Positions 20,118 to 28,560 of a DNA stretch of 64,000 bases are shown here, one piece after another (positions within the stretch are counted from its first letter, which is position 1; each line of letters opens with the position of its first letter). The notes beneath the pieces are model-generated. The model was not told where the DNA came from. It searched no databases and worked only from the letters and a program-made list of their open reading frames with translations. The position numbers and the translations under genes are program-made. The stretch covers positions 7,564,001 through 7,628,000 of the forward strand of contig NZ_CP026304.1 of NCBI RefSeq assembly GCF_003054555.1. The letters are read 5' to 3'. The DNA comes from Streptomyces lunaelactis. GTDB taxonomy: Bacteria > Actinomycetota > Actinomycetes > Streptomycetales > Streptomycetaceae.

Positions 20118-20136
20118 GCAGGCCCTTCCGGCCTGC
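20118..20136 (-). promoter_or_regulatory. hairpin between the first two polysaccharide genes
   Basis: A perfect 7-bp inverted repeat (GCAGGCC / GGCCTGC) with a five-base loop, located between the stop of the sugar transferase gene and the start of the sugar dehydrogenase gene. It lacks a T run. It could slow or partly terminate transcription, or stabilise the processed message; nothing proves which. Confidence 0.4.
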
Positions 20137-20180
20137 GGTCCGCGCGCCGGCCGGCCAGTTGAGCCGCAGCCCCCCGCGCA

Positions 20181-21704
20181 TCAGTAGGCCCCCTGCCCAT
20201 GGAGCACCGCACGCAGCGTCTTCCACAAGATCACTGTGTCCAGGGCGAGCGACCAGTCCTCCACGTACCGCAGGTCGAGCCGGACCGCCTCCTCCCACGA
20301 CAGGTCGCTGCGTCCGCTGATCTGCCACAGCCCGGTGAGCCCGGGCTTGACCAGCAGCCGCCGCCGGATGTCCGGGCCGTACGCAGCGGACTCCTCCGGT
20401 AACGGAGGCCGCGGGCCGACGAGCGACATCGATCCGGTGAGTACGTTGAAGAGCTGCGGGAGCTCGTCGATCGAGTACCGGCGCAGCACTGCTCCCACCC
20501 GGGTCACCCGCGGATCCCGGCGGAGCTTGAACAGCAGGCCGGCGCCCTCGTTGCGGTCGGCCAGCTCGGCACGTGCCCCGTCGGCCCCGGCGACCATGGT
20601 GCGGAACTTGAAAATGGTGAACTCACGGCCGTCCTTGCCGACCCTGCGCTGGCGGTAGACCGTCCCACCCCGACTGTCCACCAGCACGAGCAGCCCGACG
20701 AGCACCATCAGCGGCGCGAACAGCATCAGCAGGATCGCCGCGCCCATCCGATCGACGACCTCTTTGATGGCCCGGTGACCCCCGGTGAAGGTCGGCATAC
20801 TGACCCGCAGTAGCGGTATCCCGAGCACCGCGTCGACGTGCAGCCGCGGGCCGGCCACCTCCATCAGCACGGGGGCCACGACCATCTCGGCATCGCTGCC
20901 TTCGAGGTTCCAGGCCAGCCGCTGCAGCCGCTCCGGTGACCAGTGCGGGTCCGGTGTGACCGCGACGACACGGTAGCCGTCGCGGCGGACGTGGCCCGCG
21001 ACGTCCGTCAGTCGGCCGACGACCGGCACTCCGTCCAGTTGGTCACCGTCGAGCCCGAGACCGTCCGTCGTGCACACCGCATCCACCCGCCAGCCGAGGT
21101 GCGGGAACTTGCGGGTTCGGGTGATCAGGTCGCGCACGGTGGCCAGGCTCCCGGCAGCGACCACCGGTCTCAGGCACCGTCCTTCGTTCCGCTGTTTGTG
21201 CAGCCCGAGGCGGAGCAGATACCGCGCGGTCATGGTGACGAGCGCGATCGCGGGGATCGCGACGAAGATCCAGAGCTTGATGTTGCGCGAGGTGAGGGCG
21301 ATCCCGCCGAGCGCCAGTACGACGGTCGCCGTGAACAGTGAGCGTCCGAGCCGGCGGAATTCCTCGGCGCCCTGGCCGAGCACGGCCGGAGCCCATGACC
21401 GGCTCACCGCAAGCGCTCCCAGCACCAGCAGCTCGGTGCCGAATGCGAGAATTCCCCACTTCTCGTGCCAGTTGGCCGCGTCCCGGGCCCCGAAGAAGTT
21501 GCCGATCGCCGCCACCACCAAGGCGGTGGCCACGGTATCGCTGGTGATCACGGTACGGCGGTACCGCTGCTCCCAGTCGTTCACGGGCTGGCTGATTGCC
21601 CCATTCGCCAGACGCCCGCGCGTCGACGGAAAAGGGACGACTGATCCCCCCTGCCGCACAGAACCCCCCCGGGTCCCCAGTGGTTCGACGTGTTCGCCTA
21701 ACAC
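20181..21704 (-). CDS. initiating sugar-phosphate transferase (polyprenyl glycosylphosphotransferase, WcaJ/WbaP-like)
   Basis: A 507-residue enzyme that begins polymer synthesis by moving a sugar-1-phosphate onto undecaprenyl phosphate. Four N-terminal hydrophobic helices are followed by a CoA-binding-like middle domain and the bacterial sugar-transferase core: KEVVDRMGAAILLMLFAPLM, then VGKDGREFTIFKFRTM, RRYSIDELPQLFNVL and GLTGLWQISGRSDL. The best start is GTG 21704-21702, with GGGAGG five bases upstream; this makes codon 2 a TTA (21701-21699). The frame is open further upstream but without a comparable ribosome site. It is the first gene of the 21-kb operon. Confidence 0.92.
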   Translation of the reverse strand: MLGEHVEPLGTRGGSVRQGGSVVPFPSTRGRLANGAISQPVNDWEQRYRRTVITSDTVATALVVAAIGNFFGARDAANWHEKWGILAFGTELLVLGALAVSRSWAPAVLGQGAEEFRRLGRSLFTATVVLALGGIALTSRNIKLWIFVAIPAIALVTMTARYLLRLGLHKQRNEGRCLRPVVAAGSLATVRDLITRTRKFPHLGWRVDAVCTTDGLGLDGDQLDGVPVVGRLTDVAGHVRRDGYRVVAVTPDPHWSPERLQRLAWNLEGSDAEMVVAPVLMEVAGPRLHVDAVLGIPLLRVSMPTFTGGHRAIKEVVDRMGAAILLMLFAPLMVLVGLLVLVDSRGGTVYRQRRVGKDGREFTIFKFRTMVAGADGARAELADRNEGAGLLFKLRRDPRVTRVGAVLRRYSIDELPQLFNVLTGSMSLVGPRPPLPEESAAYGPDIRRRLLVKPGLTGLWQISGRSDLSWEEAVRLDLRYVEDWSLALDTVILWKTLRAVLHGQGAY

Positions 21705-21708
21705 TGTT

Positions 21709-21720
21709 CCTCCCGGGAGG
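21709..21720. promoter_or_regulatory. 12-bp palindrome covering the ribosome-binding site of the first polysaccharide gene
   Basis: CCTCCCGGGAGG is a perfect palindrome whose right half on the minus strand is the Shine-Dalgarno sequence of the sugar transferase gene. Pairing of CCTC with GAGG around a four-base loop, or intermolecular pairing, could hide the ribosome site. A regulatory role is inference. Confidence 0.35.
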
Positions 21721-21910
21721 CCCCGCCCCGCACGCTTCCACCCCTCGGGAGGCCCATCGCCCCGCGCCGCGCTGTTCCTCTTTGCGGTAGGCCCCCGCCC
21801 CCCGCGCATGACATCCCGGCTACTTCAGCGCTACTTGAACAACCCGCCCTGGCGGCAGCGGACTCGCACGTCCTGCCAGACCCTCGAGGTGCGCGGGAAC
21901 CGTCGAAACC

Positions 21911-21931
21911 TCGGGTGCTCCCCGCACCCGA
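21911..21931 (-). promoter_or_regulatory. leader hairpin upstream of polysaccharide operon
   Basis: A perfect 8-bp inverted repeat (TCGGGTGC / GCACCCGA) with a five-base loop, about 200 bases before the GTG of the first polysaccharide gene. On the minus strand it would fall in a long untranslated leader. It could be an attenuator or a protein-binding site. Confidence 0.35.
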
Positions 21932-22690
21932 AGCCCCCTCTCGGGCTCCAAGAATTGATCACCCCCACGTCTGGCACCGGGGACGCGACTGCTGGCTTTC
22001 GGTAGTGCCGGACTTATAGATCATTATTGGTCGCCTCGTGCCCGAGCAGTTGAAGCACGGTCAATCTAGACCAACGGGGCCGGTCTGTAGAGGGGATGTG
22101 TGCAACTTGTGCTCAAGCTTTGAGGCTGGACCCACCGACCGGTGCCTACGGGTGCCTTGACGCCATCGCGCGCTCCAGAGGCGCACGACTTGAGCGTGTC
22201 GGTGTTCGGCGGCATGCTCGCGCAGGTCGCGTCGACATGTTTCCGTGGGCGCACGACGTGAAGTGCGCCGCGGGTCGGACGGACGGACGTCTCTGGCCTG
22301 CGGTTGCGGCCTGTGCATGGGTGGGCGAGCGTTAGGCCCCGCCCTCTTGCAGCGGCGCACGGAAGTCTCGACGCTCACCCGACGCTCCAGCTGATGGCAA
22401 ATCAGGTACCTGTGAGAGTGCCTTTTCAGCCGAACCCGCGCCTGACGCTGTTCCTGGCTGAGCGGCAGGCGGGCAACGGGCCGGCGGTGGCGATGTATTT
22501 GCGCCTCGGTACGTCGCGACACGGGCGGCCGGTACGAAGCACCGTGGCTTCGCGCTGGATTTCTGGGACAAGCGCCGCGAGATGTAGGAAACTCTCAAGG
22601 GGCTGCCACGCTCGTCGAGCCCGAACGAGGCGGATTGGCCATGAGTCTTGGGGGGCAATCATTCATGCAGCCACGGTTGTTGTCAGCGGG

Positions 22691-24937
22691 ATGCACAGCG
22701 GACCCAACCCCTCACCGGGGTTAGGGATCGCACGGTCCCTGAAGCTAGCGGATCCGGAAGTCCGGGTGGTCGGGCTGGACTACTCTGCTGCCAGTTCGGC
22801 CCTGCACACATCAATTCTCGACGATGTCGTGTTGCTTCCCGGGTGGGACGAGATACACCCGGGTACGTGGATGGAACAAGTGGCGGATCTGATCGCCGAC
22901 CCGAACACCTTCCTCATTCCGACCCTGGACCTCGAGGTCCGAGTACTCGCCGAGTTTTTCGGTGTGCATGAACGCGTACTGGCACCGAACAAGCGAGTGC
23001 TCGACACTGTGGCAAAACCGCCGGTCACGGTAGCAGACGCGCTGGGACTGCCCCTGCCGGAATTCTCCACCGACACGGACTGGGGCGCGGCTGAACGATT
23101 CATCCGTCACTCGCCTTACGGCGCCTGGGCCAAGGGTCAGCACTACGAGGCGTTCCGGGTACGGAGCGTGGAGGAGGCACTCGCCGCGGGGCGCTTCATC
23201 AAGCGCGAGTGGGGCGGAGACTGGCATCTTGAGGCGCATGTCCCCGGTCAGGAGTGCGGCATAGCCTTCGTCGCCCGCAACGGCGCACTGCTCGACGCCG
23301 TCCTGATGACGAAGGTGATCCTTACCCCCGAGGGGAAGACCTGGTCGGGGGAGGTCGCCGAACTGCCGGACGTGTTGTGGGAGAAACTGCGCCACTACGC
23401 AGCCGACGTCGGGTGGAACGGCGGGGGCGAGATCGAGATGATTCGAACGTGGGACGGTGACCTGAAATTGATGGAGGTCAATCCCCGCTTTCCCGCCTGG
23501 ATTCACGGTGCAAGCACCTGCGGCGCGAACCTGCCGGCGGCTCTGCTCGCGGAGCAGGTCCGGCCCGAACGCCGCCGCCTCACATCCGGGTTCACCAGAG
23601 TGGTCGAAGAGATCGCTGTCTCCCCCGTACTCGGAATCTCCTCCTATCCCTGGGGGCCCAGCGACGGGATCAATCCGGCCACCAAGCACCCGTCGGGCAT
23701 GCGCACGCTTGGCCGCAGGGAACTGCTCTCCGAGCCGACCGCCGTACACGGGCCGGCGTCGGCCATCCCTTCGAACCGCACGCACCCACAGCCTTCGGAG
23801 AGCACTGAATCCCTCACGGGATACGAGACTCTGCTGGACACACCGTCCGAGTCGTGGGCAACCCCGTCCCGACAGATACTGGTGACACTCCTCGACGAGC
23901 GGGTCGCAGAGCTGCGCGCACAGCTGGACGGTCTTCCTCACACTGTTCTGGCGCACAGCATCAAGACCTGCCCGCATCCGGAGCTGCTGTCCCGGGCCGC
24001 CGGACTCGGATTGGTCGCCGAAGCAATCACCCTGGACGAATTGGATGTCGCGATCACCCACGGCTTCGATCCCGGTTGCGCCATTCTGAACGGCCCGGCG
24101 AAGTGGTGGCCTTCCCGTTCCAGCGTACGCTGCGGCGCCTTCTTTGCCGATTCGGTCGAGGAGCTTGCGCAACTGGTGCGCTCGTTGGACGCGGGGTTCC
24201 GGCTCACGGCGGACATCGTCGGTATACGTGTGGCGGCACCCGGAGTGGCCAGCCGCTTCGGGCTCTCCTTCGAGCGGAGCGCCGACTTGGCGGAAACCGC
24301 CGCGCTGCTCACCGAGTTGCGGGTACGACTCGGTGCCCGGTGGGGAATTCACTTTCATCAGGCGGAGAGCGTGCTGGGTCCGGACCGATGGCGGCACGAG
24401 GCGACCTCGGCTCTCGGTTTCGCCGACCCGCTCGCCGACCGGCTGGGTGATCCGCCGGCGGTCGTCGATTTCGGCGGCGGGTGGCACGTGGACGACCTGT
24501 CCGTCCTGCGTTCGTCGCTCGACCGGGTCCTCGCAACCGGCGGAGATTGCCTGCGGACGCGGCAGCTCGAGATCGTGCTGGAACCGGGCAAGTTGCTGAC
24601 CCAGTCGGCGGCAGCCGTCGTCACCCGGGTCCTGCTTGCCAAAGGCCACGGCATCGGCCGGGAGGTCATCGTGGACGCGGCCCTCGGTGACATTCCCGAA
24701 GCCCGATACCGGGCTCATCCCGTCGCCCAGTTCATCCATGGGGAGTGGCGGCCGGTGAGCCGTGGAGCGGGACGCATCCTCGGGCGGTCCTGCATGGAAA
24801 GCGACATCCTCGCGGAGGAGCTGGATGTGAGTTCCTTGGCAGAGGGGGACTTCCTGGCGTTCGGCATGTGCGGCGCCTACGACCTGTCCATGTCCTATCC
24901 CTTCGGACGCGGCCTGGCAGCGGAAGCCCTCGCATGA
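22691..24937 (+). CDS. ATP-grasp ligase fused to a fold-III PLP decarboxylase (DAP/ornithine decarboxylase-like)
   Basis: A two-domain protein, 748 residues from the ATG used here. Residues ~1-350 are an ATP-grasp carboxylate-amine ligase: MHSGPNPSPGLGIARSL start, FIKREWGGDWHLEAHVPG ATP site, and metal ligands Glu262 and Asn264 in LMEVNPRFPAW. After a Ser/Thr/Pro linker, residues ~385-748 are an alanine-racemase-fold PLP decarboxylase: Lys425 in AHSIKTCPHP, GIHFHQAES, VVDFGGGWHVD, EPGKLL, and Cys701 in GRSCMESDILAEE. The chemistry suggested is activation of an amino acid carboxylate plus alpha-decarboxylation, but the substrate is unknown. The ATG drops the first beta-strand (TVVVSG); in-frame ATC 22658 or ATT 22661 could be the true start. 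It overlaps the next gene (ATGA). Confidence 0.85.
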   Translation: MHSGPNPSPGLGIARSLKLADPEVRVVGLDYSAASSALHTSILDDVVLLPGWDEIHPGTWMEQVADLIADPNTFLIPTLDLEVRVLAEFFGVHERVLAPNKRVLDTVAKPPVTVADALGLPLPEFSTDTDWGAAERFIRHSPYGAWAKGQHYEAFRVRSVEEALAAGRFIKREWGGDWHLEAHVPGQECGIAFVARNGALLDAVLMTKVILTPEGKTWSGEVAELPDVLWEKLRHYAADVGWNGGGEIEMIRTWDGDLKLMEVNPRFPAWIHGASTCGANLPAALLAEQVRPERRRLTSGFTRVVEEIAVSPVLGISSYPWGPSDGINPATKHPSGMRTLGRRELLSEPTAVHGPASAIPSNRTHPQPSESTESLTGYETLLDTPSESWATPSRQILVTLLDERVAELRAQLDGLPHTVLAHSIKTCPHPELLSRAAGLGLVAEAITLDELDVAITHGFDPGCAILNGPAKWWPSRSSVRCGAFFADSVEELAQLVRSLDAGFRLTADIVGIRVAAPGVASRFGLSFERSADLAETAALLTELRVRLGARWGIHFHQAESVLGPDRWRHEATSALGFADPLADRLGDPPAVVDFGGGWHVDDLSVLRSSLDRVLATGGDCLRTRQLEIVLEPGKLLTQSAAAVVTRVLLAKGHGIGREVIVDAALGDIPEARYRAHPVAQFIHGEWRPVSRGAGRILGRSCMESDILAEELDVSSLAEGDFLAFGMCGAYDLSMSYPFGRGLAAEALA

Positions 24938-25509
24938 CCAGCGACCACCGGCGTCGACCAGGATGCGCGTTGAGTGAGCAGGACCGTCAACGCATCGACT
25001 CCATCGGGCTGTCACGCATCTCGCACCACGGCGACCTTTGCTGTAGGGAAGCACGACGTTTCGTTCTGCGGCGTTTCGAGCGCTGGGTCGACACGGGCTC
25101 CCGGCTGGCCGCGATACCGCTGCTCGTCAGCTGGGGACCCACCCGGTGGCCGGTGAGCTGGTGCCGGTTGGCGGAGCCGGACAAGTGGGTCGGCGACTGC
25201 GGAGTGCATGCGGATCTGGCGGGCGAACTGCTCACGCTGGCCGGTGTGCCGTATGCGCGGGGGCGGGCAGCGATCAAGCCGCCCGCCTACGCCGTGCCGC
25301 ACTGGAGGTCGACGTGGTCGGCGTCCGACGCGAACGACGTCTGGATCGGCGACGACGTGGTGCACCACGAGGTGCTTCGCATAGGCGAGCGCTGGTGGGA
25401 CCCGACGGAGGCGCGTTGGTTCGCCGGACCGGGTGCCCACGTCCTCGCCGGCTGTGTGGCCGCCGTCCGAGTGGAGGGGGCGGACTGGCAGTTGAGTGAG
25501 GCGGACTGA
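24934..25509 (+). CDS. transglutaminase-like protein of unknown substrate
   Basis: A 191-residue protein translated from an ATG that overlaps the stop of the ATP-grasp/decarboxylase gene. I infer a transglutaminase-like fold from the order and spacing of Cys89 (GDCGVHADLAGELL), His144/His145 (VVHHEVL) and Asp156 (ERWWDPTEARWF), which match the Cys-His-Asp core (C....L...G, H.., W.DPT). It may act as an amide-forming or -cleaving enzyme on the product of the fused protein. No signal peptide or membrane segment is present. The N-terminal ~60 residues are not recognised. Overall similarity is low, so family placement is tentative. Confidence 0.7.
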   Translation: MTSDHRRRPGCALSEQDRQRIDSIGLSRISHHGDLCCREARRFVLRRFERWVDTGSRLAAIPLLVSWGPTRWPVSWCRLAEPDKWVGDCGVHADLAGELLTLAGVPYARGRAAIKPPAYAVPHWRSTWSASDANDVWIGDDVVHHEVLRIGERWWDPTEARWFAGPGAHVLAGCVAAVRVEGADWQLSEAD

Positions 25510-25551
25510 CGCAAGGCCGGGCCTGTGCTTGGGCGGGGAGAGGGGCATGGC

Positions 25552-27069
25552 GTGAAGAAGACGGCAGGGTTCACGGCGGTCTGTGCCGGAGTGCTCGTCT
25601 CGTTTCCCCTGTTGATCCTCATCGAACTGATCGGCCGGTACGACCGCTTCTCCTACGGCAGGCACGCGCCGTTGATCAGGAAGGTGGTCCCTTGGCGCAC
25701 CGCCACCTATCTCGCTCCTCTGCTCCCGCTGTTCGCTCTGTTGCCGCCGTACGTTGCCCACCATGCGGCCAGTTGGCCGGGTGGTGAGGTACTCCGGGGG
25801 CTCGTGTCGGCGTTGCTGGTGGTAACGGCTCTCGGTCTCGCGGAGGTCTACTCCGTTTGCCTGCACCGGGAGGCGTACATTGCCGCTTTCGAGCCCTGGT
25901 CGCTCCCTGCGGACTATGCTCCGCTCGGGGCCCAGCCGCAGCGTTTCGCCGACCGCCGGCTGCAGCACCTTGCCCGAGTCCAGCTTCTTTACTGTGTGCC
26001 GCTCATCTCCACCGCGTGTGTCGTTGGTCCGCGCACCGGGTTGCTGAGCTCCGCCGTGATTCTTCTGTTCCTCGTCAAATACCTTGCTCCGGCGTGGGTC
26101 GACTTCGAAGCCTACTTCCACTGGGACATGCACTGTCAGGTTCTCGGCCTCCGTGGCCGCCAGTGGCTGTCGTCGGTCTGGCGGTTGCTGTCGGACTGGG
26201 TCATGGGACCGATGATCGGCTCGCTGCCGAGGTTCTACGCGACCGAACACCTCATGATCCACCATCCGGAGAACGCCGGGCCCGACGACATCCACTCGCC
26301 CTTGCCCTACGACCGCTCACGGGTCCTGGAATTCTGCATATTCGGTTTGAAGACTTGCTTCATACTATTGACCTCGGGCAATTTGGCGTTCCATCGGCGC
26401 TGCCGTGGCTCCAGGCGTGCCCTGCTCGTCCTGGGTGTCGCCGCGTTCTGGGCCGGCACCGCGTATTTGATCGCCACAGACCGGTTCCTCGGCTACTGGC
26501 TGGTCGGAGCGGCGCTGTACAGAGCCGTGAACACCGCAAAAGCCCAGTACGTGTGGCATGGCTTGAGCGATTTGCGAAACCCCCGTCACCCCAAGGCCAG
26601 CACCATTCTGTGGCTGCCGCAGGAGCACCTTGTTGCCGCCCTGGATCGCGAGCCCACGGGAACCAAAGGCGCGGCGCACGTCACCGAAGTGCCCGTACTC
26701 GGAACGGACTGGGCCTTCTACGACAACTACCACCTGATTCACCATCTGTATCCGCGCGCCCATTTCACTGCGTATCCCGAACTCCTTCGGCGGACGGTTC
26801 CCGGACTGCTCGACTGGGGCTGTGTGGTCATGAGGCTGAACGTGTACGAAACCTTTGTCTTCGACTGCTGGACCGGCAACTTTGAGCGCATAGCCCAAGG
26901 ACTGGTCACCCCGATGGGCGACGACCTGCGCCTGTCCTTCATTCGCGAAAGAATGGCGCCTCTGCCCGGCCACCGCAGTTACAGCGCCAGCCTCTGTGAA
27001 GGGCGGTTCGGCCAAGCGGCCAATTCGGCGTTGGTGCGGGGCCTGCGCCTCGTCGTGCAGATTCATTGA
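25552..27069 (+). CDS. three-His-box membrane desaturase/hydroxylase-like protein
   Basis: A 505-residue integral membrane protein with several hydrophobic helices and the three histidine clusters of the membrane di-iron fatty-acid desaturase/hydroxylase superfamily: HWDMH (His190-His194), HLMIHH (His233-His238) and HLIHH (His394-His398). The start is GTG 25552 with GGAGAGG eight bases upstream, giving VKKTAGFTAVCAGVLVSF; a GTG at 25525 is a weaker alternative. It is the third gene of the ATP-grasp unit, 42 nt after the transglutaminase-like gene. It probably desaturates or hydroxylates a lipid or acyl chain. It is longer than typical desaturases, and no close relative comes to mind. Confidence 0.82.
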   Translation: MKKTAGFTAVCAGVLVSFPLLILIELIGRYDRFSYGRHAPLIRKVVPWRTATYLAPLLPLFALLPPYVAHHAASWPGGEVLRGLVSALLVVTALGLAEVYSVCLHREAYIAAFEPWSLPADYAPLGAQPQRFADRRLQHLARVQLLYCVPLISTACVVGPRTGLLSSAVILLFLVKYLAPAWVDFEAYFHWDMHCQVLGLRGRQWLSSVWRLLSDWVMGPMIGSLPRFYATEHLMIHHPENAGPDDIHSPLPYDRSRVLEFCIFGLKTCFILLTSGNLAFHRRCRGSRRALLVLGVAAFWAGTAYLIATDRFLGYWLVGAALYRAVNTAKAQYVWHGLSDLRNPRHPKASTILWLPQEHLVAALDREPTGTKGAAHVTEVPVLGTDWAFYDNYHLIHHLYPRAHFTAYPELLRRTVPGLLDWGCVVMRLNVYETFVFDCWTGNFERIAQGLVTPMGDDLRLSFIRERMAPLPGHRSYSASLCEGRFGQAANSALVRGLRLVVQIH

Positions 27070-27110
27070 GCCTTCTCCGACCCGCTTTCTCCGAAGGCCG
27101 GGGAAGGCTC
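27068..27110 (+). terminator. probable terminator after desaturase-like gene
   Basis: Inverted repeat with arms at 27068-27078 and 27100-27110 (10 of 11 positions pair: GAGCCTTCTCC / GGGGAAGGCTC) and a 21-base loop, starting within the stop codon of the desaturase-like gene. There is no T run, as is common in Streptomyces. Confidence 0.5.
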
Positions 27111-27363
27111 GATTCTCCGTACCCACACCTTCGACCGCGACCGGATCGGCTCCGCGCACTGCGCGGCGGCCTTCGGCGCCGACCCCGGCCGCTACCGCAC
27201 AGCACCCTCGGCCACAGCCACGGTCACGGCACTTCGTGACGATCCCCGGTGTGGCAGCCACCTGCGCCATGTCGATTGCGTGCGCCATGTGCAGCCAGAT
27301 GTTGGCGTGATCTTTGCGACCGGAGCGGCGGGGATTGCCAGGGCGAGCCGTTAGGATCACGGC

Positions 27364-27789
27364 ATGGTTACGGCCTGGTCGTCTTCCCGCATGTCGCGGG
27401 CCCGCTCATCGGCGGGCCCGTTGCGCATGCTGTGGGTGGCCATGATGCTGTTCGCCTTCGTGTACGCGCACGGCGTGAGCGCCGAAGGCGTCATCGGCCA
27501 TCTCGACGCAAGTGCGACCGTGCATACGGCTGCTGCCATTGACGGCCACGCGGTTGAGGATGTGCCGGTGGATCACCACGGTGGTGGTCATGGCCCGTCC
27601 CATCCGGCTCAGGAGTGCGTGCCCGGCCAGCCGCAGCAGACCCCTGCTCTGGATGCCCCCAGCGCCTGTGCCCTCGTCGAGGAACGCATTTCCCCGTCGG
27701 GGCCACCTGCTGCGGTCGCTTTCGGTGACGTGGCGTCGGCCAAGCAATTGCCGAGCACGTCGATAAGAGCCACAGTTCTGCAGGTCTAG
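27364..27789 (+). CDS. small His-rich membrane protein, DUF6153-like
   Basis: A 141-residue protein with one hydrophobic helix (LRMLWVAMMLFAFVYAHGVSA, roughly residues 20-40), followed by a His-rich stretch (DHHGGGHGPSHPAQECV) and a conserved-looking Cys. This layout matches actinobacterial DUF6153 proteins, small membrane proteins often found near metal-related genes. It would sit in the membrane with its His-rich tail outside. It precedes a second protein of similar design and a cysteine-synthase-like gene. The function is unknown; metal binding is inference from the His/Cys content. Confidence 0.65.
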   Translation: MVTAWSSSRMSRARSSAGPLRMLWVAMMLFAFVYAHGVSAEGVIGHLDASATVHTAAAIDGHAVEDVPVDHHGGGHGPSHPAQECVPGQPQQTPALDAPSACALVEERISPSGPPAAVAFGDVASAKQLPSTSIRATVLQV

Positions 27790-28018
27790 GATGCGGCGAC
27801 TGCTCGCCGGCCCTCGACGCCTTCCCGTCTGACACAGCTCCGGGACAGCCCACTGCGGCTGTGGGCGCGATGCGGCCGGCCAGTTCGCCGCTCCCTGCCT
27901 CGCTCGACGCGCCACCGCGCATGGCGAGGCAGATCTCTGCGGCGATGTCCTGACACTGCCCGCCCCGCCCGCCGTTTTGATGCACCCCGTGGTGCATGAC
28001 GGCCCTTGCGGAGGAACT

Positions 28019-28429
28019 GTGCTCCCGTCATCGCGTATTCGCCCGCTCCCGGCTACTGCCGTGCAGCGCCGACTGCTCGCCCTGCTCCTGAGCGCGCTGC
28101 TCATGACCGTGCTCGATTGTGCGCTGCTGCACGGGTCCGGCCATGCTCACGGCTCGGCCCGTGCGGTCTCCGGCACCTCACAGGGGATCGAGCAGGTGCC
28201 GCATGCTGCGGCCCCTGCCGACTCCTCCTGCTCGTCGACCGGTTCGGACGTGGAGCAAGCCGTACGGCAGCAGGTGCGTACGCCGGTGTCCGCCGCGGCG
28301 GCGCCGCCCGACGCGAGAACGGCATGTGCGGGGGCAACCGATGGGGGTGTCCGGCCGGCGGCGGGTGAGGCCCGAAGAGCCATGTCCGGCCGCTTCACGC
28401 TGTGCGCGCTGTGCCGGTGGCGGACGTAG
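28019..28429 (+). CDS. small membrane-anchored His/Cys-containing protein
   Basis: A 136-residue protein that starts at GTG 28019 with GGAGGAA immediately upstream; an upstream ATG at 27980 in the same frame lacks such a site. A basic start is followed by one hydrophobic helix ([20 protein letters not shown]), a short His motif (GSGHAHG), and a tail with scattered cysteines ending [10 protein letters not shown]. It resembles the preceding protein in design (helix, His cluster, Cys), although the sequences differ, which suggests related roles. I do not recognise a named family. Confidence 0.55.
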   Translation: MLPSSRIRPLPATAVQRRLLALLLSALLMTVLDCALLHGSGHAHGSARAVSGTSQGIEQVPHAAAPADSSCSSTGSDVEQAVRQQVRTPVSAAAAPPDARTACAGATDGGVRPAAGEARRAMSGRFTLCALCRWRT

Positions 28430-28560
28430 GCCATGCCCCTCGAGCCGCGGCATGCCGCGGCATCCGCCCAGCCCCTGAGACCGGATCACCGGTCGGGAAC
28501 GGGCGGAGTGCGAGAGATCAGCACCCGACGCGCCATTCACCGAAAGATGAGAGCCGACCG

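Larger units (their letters stand above)
21705..22690. other. intergenic region with the divergent promoters of the polysaccharide operon and the ATP-grasp unit
   Basis: Almost 1 kb with no gene I can support. Open frames here have irregular codon use and no ribosome site. It contains an 8-bp hairpin at 21911-21931 (TCGGGTGC / GCACCCGA), which would be in the leader of the minus-strand operon, and an unusually A/T-rich pocket near 22010-22035. A short plus-strand frame ending with ALDFWDKRREM at about 22587 may be the tail of a lost gene. No clear -35/-10 pair can be assigned. Confidence 0.5.

Noticed and set aside
22470..22590. Short plus-strand frame ending in ALDFWDKRREM
   Set aside because: It resembles a protein tail, but about 40 codons with no family match is too little to call a gene or pseudogene.
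22304..22690. Upstream extension of the ATP-grasp fusion to an ATG at 22304
   Set aside because: The added ~130 residues are Arg/Ser/Ala-rich without hydrophobic pattern, and no ribosome site supports that start.
22811..25054. 747-codon minus-strand open frame opposite the ATP-grasp/decarboxylase fusion
   Set aside because: The plus-strand frame has clear ATP-grasp and PLP motifs along its length; the opposite frame has Arg/Gly/Pro-rich text without domains and is a GC-bias shadow.
25012..26295. 427-codon minus-strand open frame opposite the transglutaminase-like and desaturase-like genes
   Set aside because: Low-complexity Arg/Gln/His/Pro product with no motif; the plus strand shows three His boxes and coupled starts.
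27115..27355. Frame after the desaturase-like gene with text RTHTFDRDRIGSAH
   Set aside because: It has no start, ribosome site or confident family; possible remnant only.
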